DNA from: Pedobacter alluvionis
GTDB lineage: Bacteria > Bacteroidota > Bacteroidia > Sphingobacteriales > Sphingobacteriaceae
DNA: 64,000 bases
Assembly: GCF_003664035.1 (NCBI RefSeq)
Contig: NZ_RCCK01000010.1
Location: 496,001-560,000 of the forward strand
Direction of reading: 5' to 3'
Shown one piece after another: positions 10,425 through 19,112 of the stretch. The position numbers and the translations under genes are program-made. Under the pieces are notes generated by a model. The model had not been told where the DNA came from, ran no database searches, and was given only the letters and a program-made list of their open reading frames with translations. The first letter of the stretch is position 1. Each line of letters opens with the position of its first letter.

Positions 10425-11627
10425 TTAAGATAAAATATGCTCAAAAGGGTTTTTAAAGCTATTTTTTGTTTTGTAATCCTTTACTTCTGTATCAGTTAAC
10501 AGGCAATATTCAAGCGATTTTTTTAACTCATCGTTGTTCATTTCCTGGCCAATAAACACAAGCTCATTTTTACGGTCTCCAAAATCATTATCCCAATCTG
10601 CATCAATTTCAATTCTGTTCTCCTGGTAGTCCTGGTATTGTTCACGTTCATGCTGTTGCATGCTTGCCCACCAAACCCCTGCCGGATCGATGCGTAAAGA
10701 ACCGCCCGCTTGCGAGAAATTAATAGCCTGTTCGGGCAAGGCAGCCAAATAGAAAATACCTTTCGAACGGATAATGTTCTGTGGAAATTCTTTATTAATG
10801 AAATGCCATAATCTTTCAGGGTGAAAAGGTTTTTTAGAGCGGAATACGGTCGAACTTATCCCATATTCTTCAGTTTCGGGTTGATGGATTTCTTCCAGTT
10901 CTTTTTTCCATCCGGCGCCATCTGATGCCAACTCAAAATCGAATAAACCGGTATTTAAGATTAAGGCTGGATTTATTTCTCCAAAGAGTGTCTGATAAAT
11001 TTTAGCTGTAGGGTTAAGTTTTGCAATTAACGCCTTAAGTACTTTAAGGTCGGTATCACTTACCAGGTCAGTTTTGTTCAATAAAATAACATTGGCAAAT
11101 TCGATCTGGTCGGTAAGTAGATTTACAATAGTACGTTTATCCGCCAGGTCATCAACCATATTACGGTCTGCAAGCTTATCTGCTGAGCCAAAATCTTTAT
11201 AAAAATTGTATGCATCAACAACAGTCACCATTGTATCTAGCTGGCTAAATCTGCTCAGATCAATACCAGAGGCTTCATCTATAAAAGAAAATGTTTGTGC
11301 AACAGGGATGGGTTCAGATATGCCGGTACTTTCAATCAGCAGGTAGTCGAATCGGTTTTCTTTCGCCAGTTTTTCCACCTCAATCATCAGATCTTCACGC
11401 AAAGTACAACAGATGCACCCATTGCTCATCTCTACCAGTTTTTCATCAGTTTTAGATAAACTGTGTTGATTTTTGACTGTAGCAGCATCGATGTTTACCT
11501 CGCTCATGTCGTTTACAATAACCGCCACTTTTAAATCTTGCTTATTCTTTAATATCGCGTTGAGCAGGGTGGTCTTGCCACTGCCTAAAAAACCGCTTAA
11601 TACGGTTACCGGTAATTTCTTTATCAT
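10425..11627 (-). CDS. CobW/COG0523 family GTPase, metal chaperone
   Basis: G3E-family GTPase that delivers a metal, usually zinc under starvation. 400 residues from ATG 11627; a longer reading from TTG 11648 would run through the promoter. Seen: Walker A GFLGSGKTT (12-20), the metal-binding CICC (71-74), ESTGISEP, the NKTD guanine motif, and the CobW C-terminal domain with ACLLTD-like EYCLLTDTE. Its promoter carries palindromes TGCAA-N5-TTGCA and is shared in origin with the MerC-ABC operon at 19 kb. Role in zinc allocation inferred from family and operator sharing. Confidence 0.9.
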   Translation of the reverse strand: MIKKLPVTVLSGFLGSGKTTLLNAILKNKQDLKVAVIVNDMSEVNIDAATVKNQHSLSKTDEKLVEMSNGCICCTLREDLMIEVEKLAKENRFDYLLIESTGISEPIPVAQTFSFIDEASGIDLSRFSQLDTMVTVVDAYNFYKDFGSADKLADRNMVDDLADKRTIVNLLTDQIEFANVILLNKTDLVSDTDLKVLKALIAKLNPTAKIYQTLFGEINPALILNTGLFDFELASDGAGWKKELEEIHQPETEEYGISSTVFRSKKPFHPERLWHFINKEFPQNIIRSKGIFYLAALPEQAINFSQAGGSLRIDPAGVWWASMQQHEREQYQDYQENRIEIDADWDNDFGDRKNELVFIGQEMNNDELKKSLEYCLLTDTEVKDYKTKNSFKNPFEHILS

Positions 11628-11632
11628 TTTAA

Positions 11633-11647
11633 TGCAATTGTGTTGCA
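11633..11647. promoter_or_regulatory. Operator-like palindrome TGCAA-TTGTG-TTGCA (left copy)
   Basis: Perfect 5-5-5 inverted repeat overlapping the cobW promoter and start region. The equivalent in the right copy is at 19032-19046. Likely bound by the Fur/Zur-type regulator encoded at 22865; inferred from conservation and context. Confidence 0.6.
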
Positions 11648-11653
11648 AATATA
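11646..11653 (-). promoter_or_regulatory. Promoter -7 element TATATTTG for cobW
   Basis: Perfect TAnnTTTG match on the minus strand, 18 bases before ATG 11627. The corresponding place in the right copy (19045-19052) is degraded to TTCATTTG. Confidence 0.6.
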
Positions 11654-11672
11654 CAATTGCATTATTTTAAAT

Positions 11673-11685
11673 GCAACTAAATTGC
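11673..11685. promoter_or_regulatory. Second operator-like palindrome GCAA-CTAAA-TTGC (left copy)
   Basis: Identical 13 bases occur at 19070-19082 in front of the MerC gene. It faces the relic merC gene here. Confidence 0.55.
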
Positions 11686-11715
11686 TTTTGTGTTTGCGCA
11701 TTAAATTTATTTCAT

Positions 11716-11919
11716 TGGGAAAAAGGAATTTACAGTATCAACCTCGACCCCGGCAGGCTTTTCGGCTTCCATACTTTAACCCATGAGTGCGCTCGGTCAT
11801 TTGTAGATATGAATGCCAGCACTTGCCCAAATGCAAGCGCATTATACTGGCTTGTGGAGAGAAGATTTTGTACGAAAACCGGCCTATGTCGGCACAGCCG
11901 AAGGCTTGAGAGTAAATAA
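11716..11919 (+). pseudogene. Decayed 5' end of a MerC-like gene
   Basis: Reading from 11671, the frame gives MQLNCFCVCALNLFHWEKG..INLD, matching MQLNCFYICALNLFLMKQR..INLD at 19068. The start ATG of the intact gene is TGG (11716) here, and the promoter -7 element is TGTGTTTG instead of TATATTTG. Similarity continues to about 11800 (HTLTHECARSF against STLCAIHCAALPF) and then fades; there is no transmembrane potential further on. This is a relic of the divergent partner of cobW. Confidence 0.7.
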
Positions 11920-11933
11920 AAATTGCGCCCTTA

Positions 11934-11975
11934 AAGCCAGAAACTTCGGTTAATGTTGTTTCTGGCTTTTTTTTT
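11934..11975 (+). terminator. Intrinsic terminator after the merC relic
   Basis: AAGCCAGAAAC / GTTTCTGGCTT, a perfect 11-bp stem followed by nine T. Confidence 0.85.
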
Positions 11976-12380
11976 GGAAAATTAGGCCATCGCTCCCGTT
12001 ACTATAAATTATCACCTCATTTCCCCCTTGCCTTTTTAATACTCCTGATTAAAAAAAACAACATAGTAATGCAATCGATTGTTTTTTTCAAAAGTAAGTG
12101 ATATATTCGGTTAGAAATTATTCAGGTATTGCTTTACATGAGTATCACTTCTAAAATAAGGTAACCAAATATTAATGCTTTAATGATGTATTGCTGTAGT
12201 AAAACCAAACGGAGGGTTGTAAGCACCCATATTTTGTCGGAAATTATATATTGCCCTATTTCGCAGATTTCATCAGTGCGATCGTAAACTTATCTTCCGC
12301 TATAGCATACCAAATGTCAATTAAGCAGTCCTGCACAAATACAATCACAATCCAGATCGCTAAAGCGTGAATCTATTATT
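11976..12380. other. Upstream region of the hybrid two-component gene
   Basis: About 400 AT-rich bases without an ORF. A LacI-type palindrome core, GCAATCGATTG, lies at 12071-12081 and could be an operator. Nothing else recognised. Confidence 0.4.
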
Positions 12381-15300
12381 ATGATGTTAAAACGAGTATT
12401 GATTATAGGCGCAATGTCAATTTTAGTGGTATTTTTATTGAGCTCCACTATTGCAAGAGGACAAAATAATCCCAATTTTATTACCCTTAATACTAAAAAT
12501 GGTCTTTCTTCAAATACTGTAAATACGATACTTCAAGATCATAATGGCCTTGTGTGGTTTGGCACCAGCGATGGACTAAATAAGTTCGATGGCACCAATT
12601 TTACCGTTTATACCACCAAAAGCGGCGATAGCTCAAGCATTCCGTCTAACAATATCTCAGCACTTTTAGAAGACCGGAGAGGAAGGCTTTGGGTAGGTAC
12701 AAACGGGGGTGGCCTGGCTTATTACGATGCTAAGCAAAATACATTTAAATCATTTGTGGGGGAGGGGATCCCGAATCGTAATGCTCCATTCAATGTATTA
12801 ACACTCTACGAAGATAAAAGTGGAAATATATGGGTGGGTACCTTTGGTGGATACCGGGTGATCAATTCGAAAACCTTAAAGGTAAAAAACGTCGGAATAA
12901 ATACCTTAATGGGCAATGGCTCCAGTGTGCTTTCTTTTCTTCAGGCTAACGACAACAAGTTATGGATTGGTACCAATGTTGGGCTTTTGGCGCTCAATCT
13001 AACCAGCGGTGCCACCGAGAAATTTGTCCATCATCCCAATGATCTTTCAAGCCTCACCGATAACTTCATCAAAGCGATTGTGAAGGATGAAAAAGGGCGG
13101 ATATTTTTTGGCACCAACAATGGCCTTAATATGTTGCTGGATGATGAAAAGCATTTCAAATCCTTTTTGCAATCGGATGACAGGCTATTTTCTGACGACA
13201 TTATTTATGCTGCCAGATTAGAAAAGGGAGGTAAATTATGGCTGGGAACCGAAAACGGAGTGACTATTTTCGACACTGCCACTGAGGTTTTTTCTAATAT
13301 TCGTCCCAACAAACGCGAATCCTTTGGCCTTAGCCATAAGTCGGTTAGAAGTATCTGTATGGCTAATAATGGCATTATCTGGCTGGGTACCTATCAAGGT
13401 GGCGTTAATAAGTTAGATCCAAATTTAGCACTGTTTAACCTAAAGCATAGCAGCCCTTTTGATCCCAAAGGACTTTCATCACCTATTGTTACTTCCTTTG
13501 CCGAATTCTCGAAACGAAAAATATTTGTAGGTACGGATGGAGGAGGATTACACTTTTTCGATCGTGATCAAGGCGTGTTCGAGCATATCGACATGAAGAG
13601 CAAGATTGATTTTTCCCGGAATCCATTGGCTATACTTACCTTAATGCTTGATTCCAGGGGCACGCTTTGGGTAGGGACGTACCAACATGGTTTATTTGCC
13701 TATAATTCTAAAACCAAAACCTACAAGCAATACCTGGCAGGGCCATCATCAACTGATCTTAGCCAGAATGAAATTTTCGCTATTAAAGAAGATAGTAAAG
13801 GTTTAATATGGATTGGTACAAACGGAACTGGTGTTAATGTATTTGATTATAAGACGAATTCATTTACGCAATATGGCACTCAATCCCTCCCACCTATGCT
13901 GCTCCCTGGCAATGGTTTTATACGGGCCATTGTAGAAGATCATTATGGCGATATGTGGATATCATCCAGCGGAACTGGAATAGCTGTATTTCAGCGTAGT
14001 AATGGGAAATATAAAGTATATCGAAAAGCAAATAGCGGACTTTCCAATGATGTGGTGTTAAGCTTGTTATGCGATAGTAAAGGAAATATCTGGGCCGGAA
14101 CTGATGGTGCGGGGCTCGATCTCTTCAACCGCCATACTGGAAAATTCACCAATTTTAACGAAACAAACGGATTGTCTAACGCTATTGTTTACAAAATATT
14201 GGAAGGCAAAGACGGATTGATCTGGCTCAGCAACGATAACGGCATCAGTTGCCTTAATCCTGAAACAAAAAAAATAAAAAACTTCGGACATCCCAATGGT
14301 GTACAAGATAGTCCTTTCATATTGGGTTCCGGAATCAGCACTTCAGATGGTGAGCTTTATTTTGGAGGGCAAGACGGTTTCAACTATTTTAATCCACTCC
14401 AATTGCCTACCAATACTGTGGTTCCAAACGTGCTGCTTACCGAACTAAAGGTCTCAAATACCGTTGTGCTCCCTGGCGAAAAGTCACCTATTCAAGAGCA
14501 AATAGGTTTCGCAAAAGACATTAAATTAAGTTATGGACAAAATTTTTCAATTAGTTATGTAGCACTTAATTACACAGCACCGCAGCAAAACCACTATTCC
14601 TATCGCCTGGTTGGCCTGGATGAGGATTGGAACGAGGTTGGTAAAGAGAAGACCGCATATTACACGAACCTGGATCCCGGAGATTATGTTTTTCAAGTAA
14701 GGGCAAGTAACAACGATGGCGTTTGGAGTAATAAAATCACATCAATTTCTGTTCATATACAGCCACCGATATGGAGGACCACTTACGCTTATATTTTTTA
14801 TGTAGTTTTAACGGGTACAATTCTATTTGCCATTCGCAGAAGAGGAATTCAGCGCATCAAAAAACAGCTCGCCATAGAGCAAGCTCAAATAAATGCAGAA
14901 GAAAGAATACTGCAGCAACGAAAAGATGCCGAACGTGCCCATGCGTTGGATACACAAAAGATCAAATTCCTCACCAACCTAAGTCATGAGTTTAGAACAC
15001 CAATTTCGTTGATTTTAGCACCTGTTGACAAGTTGCTTGCCGTTAAACAAGAGTCTTCCGTAGCTGGCCAGGTAAAGATGATCCGTAGAAATGCCCGAAG
15101 ACTGTTAAATCTGGTAAATCAACTGCTCGATTTTAGAAAGATGGAAGAACAGGAACTGAAATTAAACCTGCATGAGGCCGATCTCATTACTTTTATCAGT
15201 GAAGCCGCAGAATCATTCCAGGATCTTTCCGAACGCAAGAAAATTTCACTTCGCATTAACAGCGATATCAAAAGCCTGAAAACGCAATTTGATCAGGATA

Positions 15301-16523
15301 AAATGGAAAGGATTATATTTAACCTGCTTTCTAACGCATTTAAATTTACAAAAGAAGGTGGTGAAGTATGTCTTGACATGTCCATCAGGGCCATCGGCGA
15401 TCAGGTAAAACCTCTATTTTGCATTGCAGTTTCAGATACCGGGATAGGTATTGCACATCAAAGTAAAGACAGGGTATTTGATCGTTTTTTTATGGATAAC
15501 AATGAAGCCGCTATTTTAAATCAGGGAAGTGGAATTGGATTATCGATTGTAAAAGAGTTTGTAGAACTGCATGGCGGACAGATTACTGTAGAAAGCGAAC
15601 CTGGAAAAGGCACTACATTTTTGGTTTCGCTGCCGGTTGACGTGGTGAAAGAAGATCATAATCAGGAAATTGACGATTCCGTTGACAGTCTAACAGACGA
15701 AGAAACGGATGAAACTTTTGGAGAATCGGTAACTGCCGAGAGTAAGATGGCTACGATCCTGCTGGTAGAAGATAATGAGGAATTTAGATTTTACCTGAAA
15801 GATAGCTTACAGCCTTTTTATCAGATTATAGAGGCGGCAAATGGAAAAGAGGGTTGGCAAAAAACACTTTCGGGACACCCTCAGTTGGTGGTTACTGATG
15901 TTAGCATGCCCGAAATGAATGGCATTGAGCTTAGTCAGAAAATAAAAGCAGATAAAAGAACAAGCCATATTCCGGTTATTTTGCTTACTGCAATTAGTGG
16001 AGAGGAAGACCAGATTAAAGGCTTAAAGTCGGGCGCCAACGATTACCTTACCAAGCCTTTTAATTTTGACATTCTTCATGCAAAGATTGACAATTTATTG
16101 TTGTTTAACCGTTCCGTTAAAAATGCATATTCAAAACAAGTGCAGGTACAGGCTAAAGAAATCGAAATTGAGTCTGGCGAAGTTAAATTGTTGAATAAAA
16201 TTGTTCAATACATTGATGAAAAACTTAATAATCCGGAACTTTCAGTAGAGGAACTGAGCAGGCATGTGGGGATGAGCAGGGGCTCTCTTTATCATAAGCT
16301 ACTTGAAATTACGGGGTTAACACCAATTGAATACATCAGGTCTGTAAAGCTGGAAAGGGCCGTGGAGTTGCTGGAGAAAAGTGATTATAACGTTGCACAA
16401 ATTGCATACATGGCTGGTTTTGGTACACCAAGCTATTTTTCTAAGCTATTTAAAGCCCAGTTTAATATGCTTCCATCTGAATATATTAATGCAAAACGAA
16501 AAGATAAACGCGAGAAGGTTTAA
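12381..16523 (+). CDS. Hybrid two-component system regulator (HTCS)
   Basis: Single-polypeptide sensor and transcription activator typical of Bacteroidota glycan loci, 1380 residues. Signal anchor 1-28; two seven-bladed periplasmic propellers of Reg_prop repeats about 30-690 (repeated NGLSSNTVNTILQDHNGLVW-type units); Y_Y_Y domain about 723-785; membrane helix about 800-820; HisKA with phospho-acceptor His869 in LSHEFRTP; HATPase about 965-1085; receiver domain with Asp1173 in VVTDVSMPEMNG; AraC HTH about 1270-1375. All key residues are intact. The adjacent downstream gene is a GH43 glycosidase, its likely target. No SusC/SusD pair is nearby, so this is a minimal locus. Confidence 0.93.
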   Translation: MMLKRVLIIGAMSILVVFLLSSTIARGQNNPNFITLNTKNGLSSNTVNTILQDHNGLVWFGTSDGLNKFDGTNFTVYTTKSGDSSSIPSNNISALLEDRRGRLWVGTNGGGLAYYDAKQNTFKSFVGEGIPNRNAPFNVLTLYEDKSGNIWVGTFGGYRVINSKTLKVKNVGINTLMGNGSSVLSFLQANDNKLWIGTNVGLLALNLTSGATEKFVHHPNDLSSLTDNFIKAIVKDEKGRIFFGTNNGLNMLLDDEKHFKSFLQSDDRLFSDDIIYAARLEKGGKLWLGTENGVTIFDTATEVFSNIRPNKRESFGLSHKSVRSICMANNGIIWLGTYQGGVNKLDPNLALFNLKHSSPFDPKGLSSPIVTSFAEFSKRKIFVGTDGGGLHFFDRDQGVFEHIDMKSKIDFSRNPLAILTLMLDSRGTLWVGTYQHGLFAYNSKTKTYKQYLAGPSSTDLSQNEIFAIKEDSKGLIWIGTNGTGVNVFDYKTNSFTQYGTQSLPPMLLPGNGFIRAIVEDHYGDMWISSSGTGIAVFQRSNGKYKVYRKANSGLSNDVVLSLLCDSKGNIWAGTDGAGLDLFNRHTGKFTNFNETNGLSNAIVYKILEGKDGLIWLSNDNGISCLNPETKKIKNFGHPNGVQDSPFILGSGISTSDGELYFGGQDGFNYFNPLQLPTNTVVPNVLLTELKVSNTVVLPGEKSPIQEQIGFAKDIKLSYGQNFSISYVALNYTAPQQNHYSYRLVGLDEDWNEVGKEKTAYYTNLDPGDYVFQVRASNNDGVWSNKITSISVHIQPPIWRTTYAYIFYVVLTGTILFAIRRRGIQRIKKQLAIEQAQINAEERILQQRKDAERAHALDTQKIKFLTNLSHEFRTPISLILAPVDKLLAVKQESSVAGQVKMIRRNARRLLNLVNQLLDFRKMEEQELKLNLHEADLITFISEAAESFQDLSERKKISLRINSDIKSLKTQFDQDKMERIIFNLLSNAFKFTKEGGEVCLDMSIRAIGDQVKPLFCIAVSDTGIGIAHQSKDRVFDRFFMDNNEAAILNQGSGIGLSIVKEFVELHGGQITVESEPGKGTTFLVSLPVDVVKEDHNQEIDDSVDSLTDEETDETFGESVTAESKMATILLVEDNEEFRFYLKDSLQPFYQIIEAANGKEGWQKTLSGHPQLVVTDVSMPEMNGIELSQKIKADKRTSHIPVILLTAISGEEDQIKGLKSGANDYLTKPFNFDILHAKIDNLLLFNRSVKNAYSKQVQVQAKEIEIESGEVKLLNKIVQYIDEKLNNPELSVEELSRHVGMSRGSLYHKLLEITGLTPIEYIRSVKLERAVELLEKSDYNVAQIAYMAGFGTPSYFSKLFKAQFNMLPSEYINAKRKDKREKV

Positions 16524-16684
16524 AAATATATATGGGCTTTCTTTAAATAGATGGCTCACGGACGTAAGAGCCTGTTTAAAAATTAAATAAAAATAATTTG
16601 TATGTCAGTGAGGGGATAATTTATGGTATAAAAAATCAATATAAATTACAGTAGAATTTAATCGAAATAAATCTCCCGAGGAAT

Positions 16685-16779
16685 CGTCATTGCGAGAAGG
16701 CTTTTTCAGCCGTCGAAGCAATCTTACAACGATCGCTACCAGCGCGCGCATTAAGATTGCTTCATTCCTCGCAATGACG
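16685..16779. repeat. Palindromic intergenic repeat, family 1, copy 2
   Basis: CGTCATTGCGAG ... CTCGCAATGACG with inner AAGCAATCT / AGATTGCTT. Same orientation as copy 1 at 7207. Confidence 0.85.
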
Positions 16780-16854
16780 GCTTTTCTATTGGAGTCTGTC
16801 AATGGTATCGTACTTGAAGACCATTTCAACGCAATAATAGATTTAAAAAATCGC

Positions 16855-16972
16855 CGTCATTTCGATCCGATAGCCATCGGTCTACTCTCAATCCTTTTCA
16901 CTTTATGTTTACTAAATTAAACATTGTAAACATAGGAGCTATCGGATGAAGCGCAGCGAAATGGAGAAATCT
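16855..16972. repeat. Inverted intergenic repeat, family 3, copy 1
   Basis: CGTCATTTCGA on the left, CGAAATGGAGAAATC on the right; CCGATAGC / GCTATCGG form an inner inverted pair. The words CGTCATTTCGA and GAGAAATCTTT recur at 59366-59416. Confidence 0.65.
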
Positions 16973-17189
16973 TTGAACTATGTTGATGGAGTTGCTACCT
17001 TTAAAGAAAACGATGTCTTGGTAATTTTACCAATACATTTTGTTCGCTTGTTTTCTGTAACGGGATTGATTCAATTAAGAACATTCGTCACACACATTTG
17101 AACAAAGAAGTTCATTGATCTGTATATTTTTGAATAGCTTTGAATACCGAATATAAACGCAGTGCAAATTGAAATGCTGACTAACCTGT

Positions 17190-18746
17190 ATGAAGAATCT
17201 TAAATTATTTACATTATCGCTCTTTTTTGTGCTAATTACTACAGTTACTGTTAATGCGCAAAAAGCTACAAATCCGATCATTTTTGCCGATGTGCCCGAT
17301 CTTTCGATGATCAGAGTGGGCAAAGTGTATTACATGAGCAGTACCACAATGCACATGAATCCAGGTGTACCGATCATGAAATCAACCGATCTGGTAAACT
17401 GGAAAATTGTAAGTTACGCTTACGATACCCTCGGAAATACGGATGAATTAACTTTATCTAATGGAAAGTGGGATTATGGGCGGGGATCCTGGGCAAGCAG
17501 TCTTCGTTTTCATAAAGGCGTTTATTATGTAAGCACTTTTTCTGGCACTACCGGCAAAACGTACATCTACAGTACAAAAGATATCGAAAAAGGCCAATGG
17601 AAGCTAACATCGTTTAAACCTTCATTGCACGACCATTCCCTGTTTTTTGAGGATGATGGAAAACCTTATATGGTATACGGGACTGGAAAAATTACCCTGG
17701 TGGAGTTAAAGGAAGATTTATCTGGAATAAAACCCAATACGCAACCTGTAACGATCATCGAAAACGCAAGCCTTCCGGCAGGTACGGGTGCAGGATTACC
17801 AGCGGAGGGTTCCCAGCTATTTAAAATTAATGGAAAATATTATCTTTTTAACATCACCTGGCCACGAAACGGGATGCGTACGGTTGTTGTACATCGTTCC
17901 GACAAACTTACAGGGCCGTATGAAGGGCAGGTAGCACTTAAAGATCAAGGTGTTGCACAAGGTGGTTTAATTAATACACCAGAGGGGAAATGGTTTTCTT
18001 ATCTTTTTAGAGATTTCGGATCCGTTGGGCGCATTCCGTATTTGGTTCCGGTTAACTGGCAAGATGGGTGGCCGGTACTGGGAATAAACGGTAAAGTTCC
18101 GGAAACATTGGAACTTCCGGTTAGCAAAGGCTTAATTCCCGGAATTGTAGCATCAGATGAATTTAACCGGAAAAAGGGCGACCCCGCGCTTCCACTGGTA
18201 TGGCAATGGAACCATAATCCAGATCATGCATTTTTGTCGTTAACTAAACGCCCGGGATTTTTACGGATTACAACTTCAAGATTGGACACTAATATTCTTT
18301 TGGCCCGCAATACATTAACCCAGCGTACCATCGGACCGGTATCAACCGGAACCACGTTAATTGATATCTCCGGTATGAAGGCCGGAGACCAGGCCGGACT
18401 GATGCTGCTGCAGCGCAAATTTGGTTGGGTTGGGGTAAAACACACCGGATCAAAGAAAACGGTGGTTGCCGTAAGCGCCCAAAATGGTACTGTAATTGGT
18501 GAAGATGTTCCGGCCGGACAGCAAACTATTTATCTCAAAGCAAGATGTGATTTTGAGAACCGAACAGATAAAGGTTATTTTTCTTACAGCTTTGATGGCA
18601 AAACCTGGAAACCTATAGGGGAGCCGCTGCAAATGTCGTATACGCTTCCCCATTTTATAGGGTACCGTTTTGGATTGTTTAATTACGCAACCGAAAATGC
18701 TGGTGGATATGTTGACTTTGATTATTTTAGAATTGAAGCAAAATAG
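17190..18746 (+). CDS. Glycoside hydrolase family 43 (xylosidase/arabinofuranosidase-like)
   Basis: Secreted five-bladed propeller glycosidase with C-terminal beta-sandwich, 518 residues. Signal peptide 1-23 ending VNAQ. Catalytic triad visible: base Asp in ADVPDLSMIR (34-37), transition-state Asp148 in HDHSLF, and acid Glu206 in LPAEGSQL. The sandwich domain from about 320 begins SDEFNRKKGDPALPLVWQWN. This arrangement is common among enzymes acting on arabinose- or xylose-containing side chains; the exact linkage is not readable. Likely regulated by the HTCS encoded just upstream. Confidence 0.9.
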   Translation: MKNLKLFTLSLFFVLITTVTVNAQKATNPIIFADVPDLSMIRVGKVYYMSSTTMHMNPGVPIMKSTDLVNWKIVSYAYDTLGNTDELTLSNGKWDYGRGSWASSLRFHKGVYYVSTFSGTTGKTYIYSTKDIEKGQWKLTSFKPSLHDHSLFFEDDGKPYMVYGTGKITLVELKEDLSGIKPNTQPVTIIENASLPAGTGAGLPAEGSQLFKINGKYYLFNITWPRNGMRTVVVHRSDKLTGPYEGQVALKDQGVAQGGLINTPEGKWFSYLFRDFGSVGRIPYLVPVNWQDGWPVLGINGKVPETLELPVSKGLIPGIVASDEFNRKKGDPALPLVWQWNHNPDHAFLSLTKRPGFLRITTSRLDTNILLARNTLTQRTIGPVSTGTTLIDISGMKAGDQAGLMLLQRKFGWVGVKHTGSKKTVVAVSAQNGTVIGEDVPAGQQTIYLKARCDFENRTDKGYFSYSFDGKTWKPIGEPLQMSYTLPHFIGYRFGLFNYATENAGGYVDFDYFRIEAK

Positions 18747-18963
18747 AATAGTTTCACGTCTGATCTTATCTTGTTAGTTTAATTAAATCATCAACATTTT
18801 GGATGACCTGCTCCGCATTAATTCATCTAAATGAAATGTGGGTAATTCAATTGTGAATGGCTTCATAATTGCCTTCGTAAACAAATATCCATAAAGGATG
18901 TGGCCATTGCGTAAGCTAATACGCGCGTCTAATCTAAAATCTTATTTATTTCTGAACATCGTA

Positions 18964-19026
18964 TTAAGCGGCTTGGTCACTACTACTGCAACCGCTTAAT
19001 CCTTTCCTGGTAATTTTCTTTATCAT
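18964..19026 (-). pseudogene. Decayed 5' end of a cobW gene (20 codons)
   Basis: Minus-strand reading MIKKITRKGLSGCSSSDQAA then stop, against MIKKLPVTVLSGFLGSGKTT in the intact CobW at 11627. DNA similarity runs through AACCGCTTAAT and TTTCTTTATCAT. The facing -7 element is TTCATTTG instead of TATATTTG. It is the mirror image of the merC relic at 11716. Confidence 0.65.
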
Positions 19027-19031
19027 TATAA

Positions 19032-19046
19032 TGCAATTATGTTGCA
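19032..19046. promoter_or_regulatory. Operator-like palindrome TGCAA-TTATG-TTGCA (right copy)
   Basis: Perfect inverted repeat, one base different from 11633-11647. Candidate Fur/Zur-family binding site in front of the MerC-ABC operon. Confidence 0.6.
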
Positions 19047-19069
19047 AATGAAGCGTTAATTATTTTAGT

Positions 19070-19093
19070 GCAACTAAATTGCTTTTATATTTG
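19070..19093 (+). promoter_or_regulatory. Operator GCAA-CTAAA-TTGC and promoter TATATTTG of the MerC-ABC operon
   Basis: The palindrome (19070-19082) sits four bases upstream of the -7 element TATATTTG (19086-19093), where a repressor would block polymerase. The ATG follows 19 bases after the -7 element. Confidence 0.6.
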
Positions 19094-19112
19094 TGCGCTA
19101 AATTTATTTTTA

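Larger units (their letters stand above)
16524..17189. other. Repeat-rich intergenic region between HTCS and GH43 genes
   Basis: Holds the family 1 repeat (16685-16779) and a family 3 inverted repeat (16855-16972). A TAnnTTTG word (TATTTTTG, 17125-17132) lies 58 bases before the GH43 gene but lacks a well spaced -33. No gene seen. Confidence 0.6.

Noticed and set aside
11671..11919. 82-codon frame as a real small gene
   Set aside because: It begins inside the operator, lacks the merC ATG and promoter, and loses similarity to MerC after about 45 codons.
19068..19112. Upstream in-frame start for MerC (MQLNCFYICALNLFL)
   Set aside because: It lies on the operator and -7 element; the shared reading in the left relic is explained by DNA duplication rather than coding.
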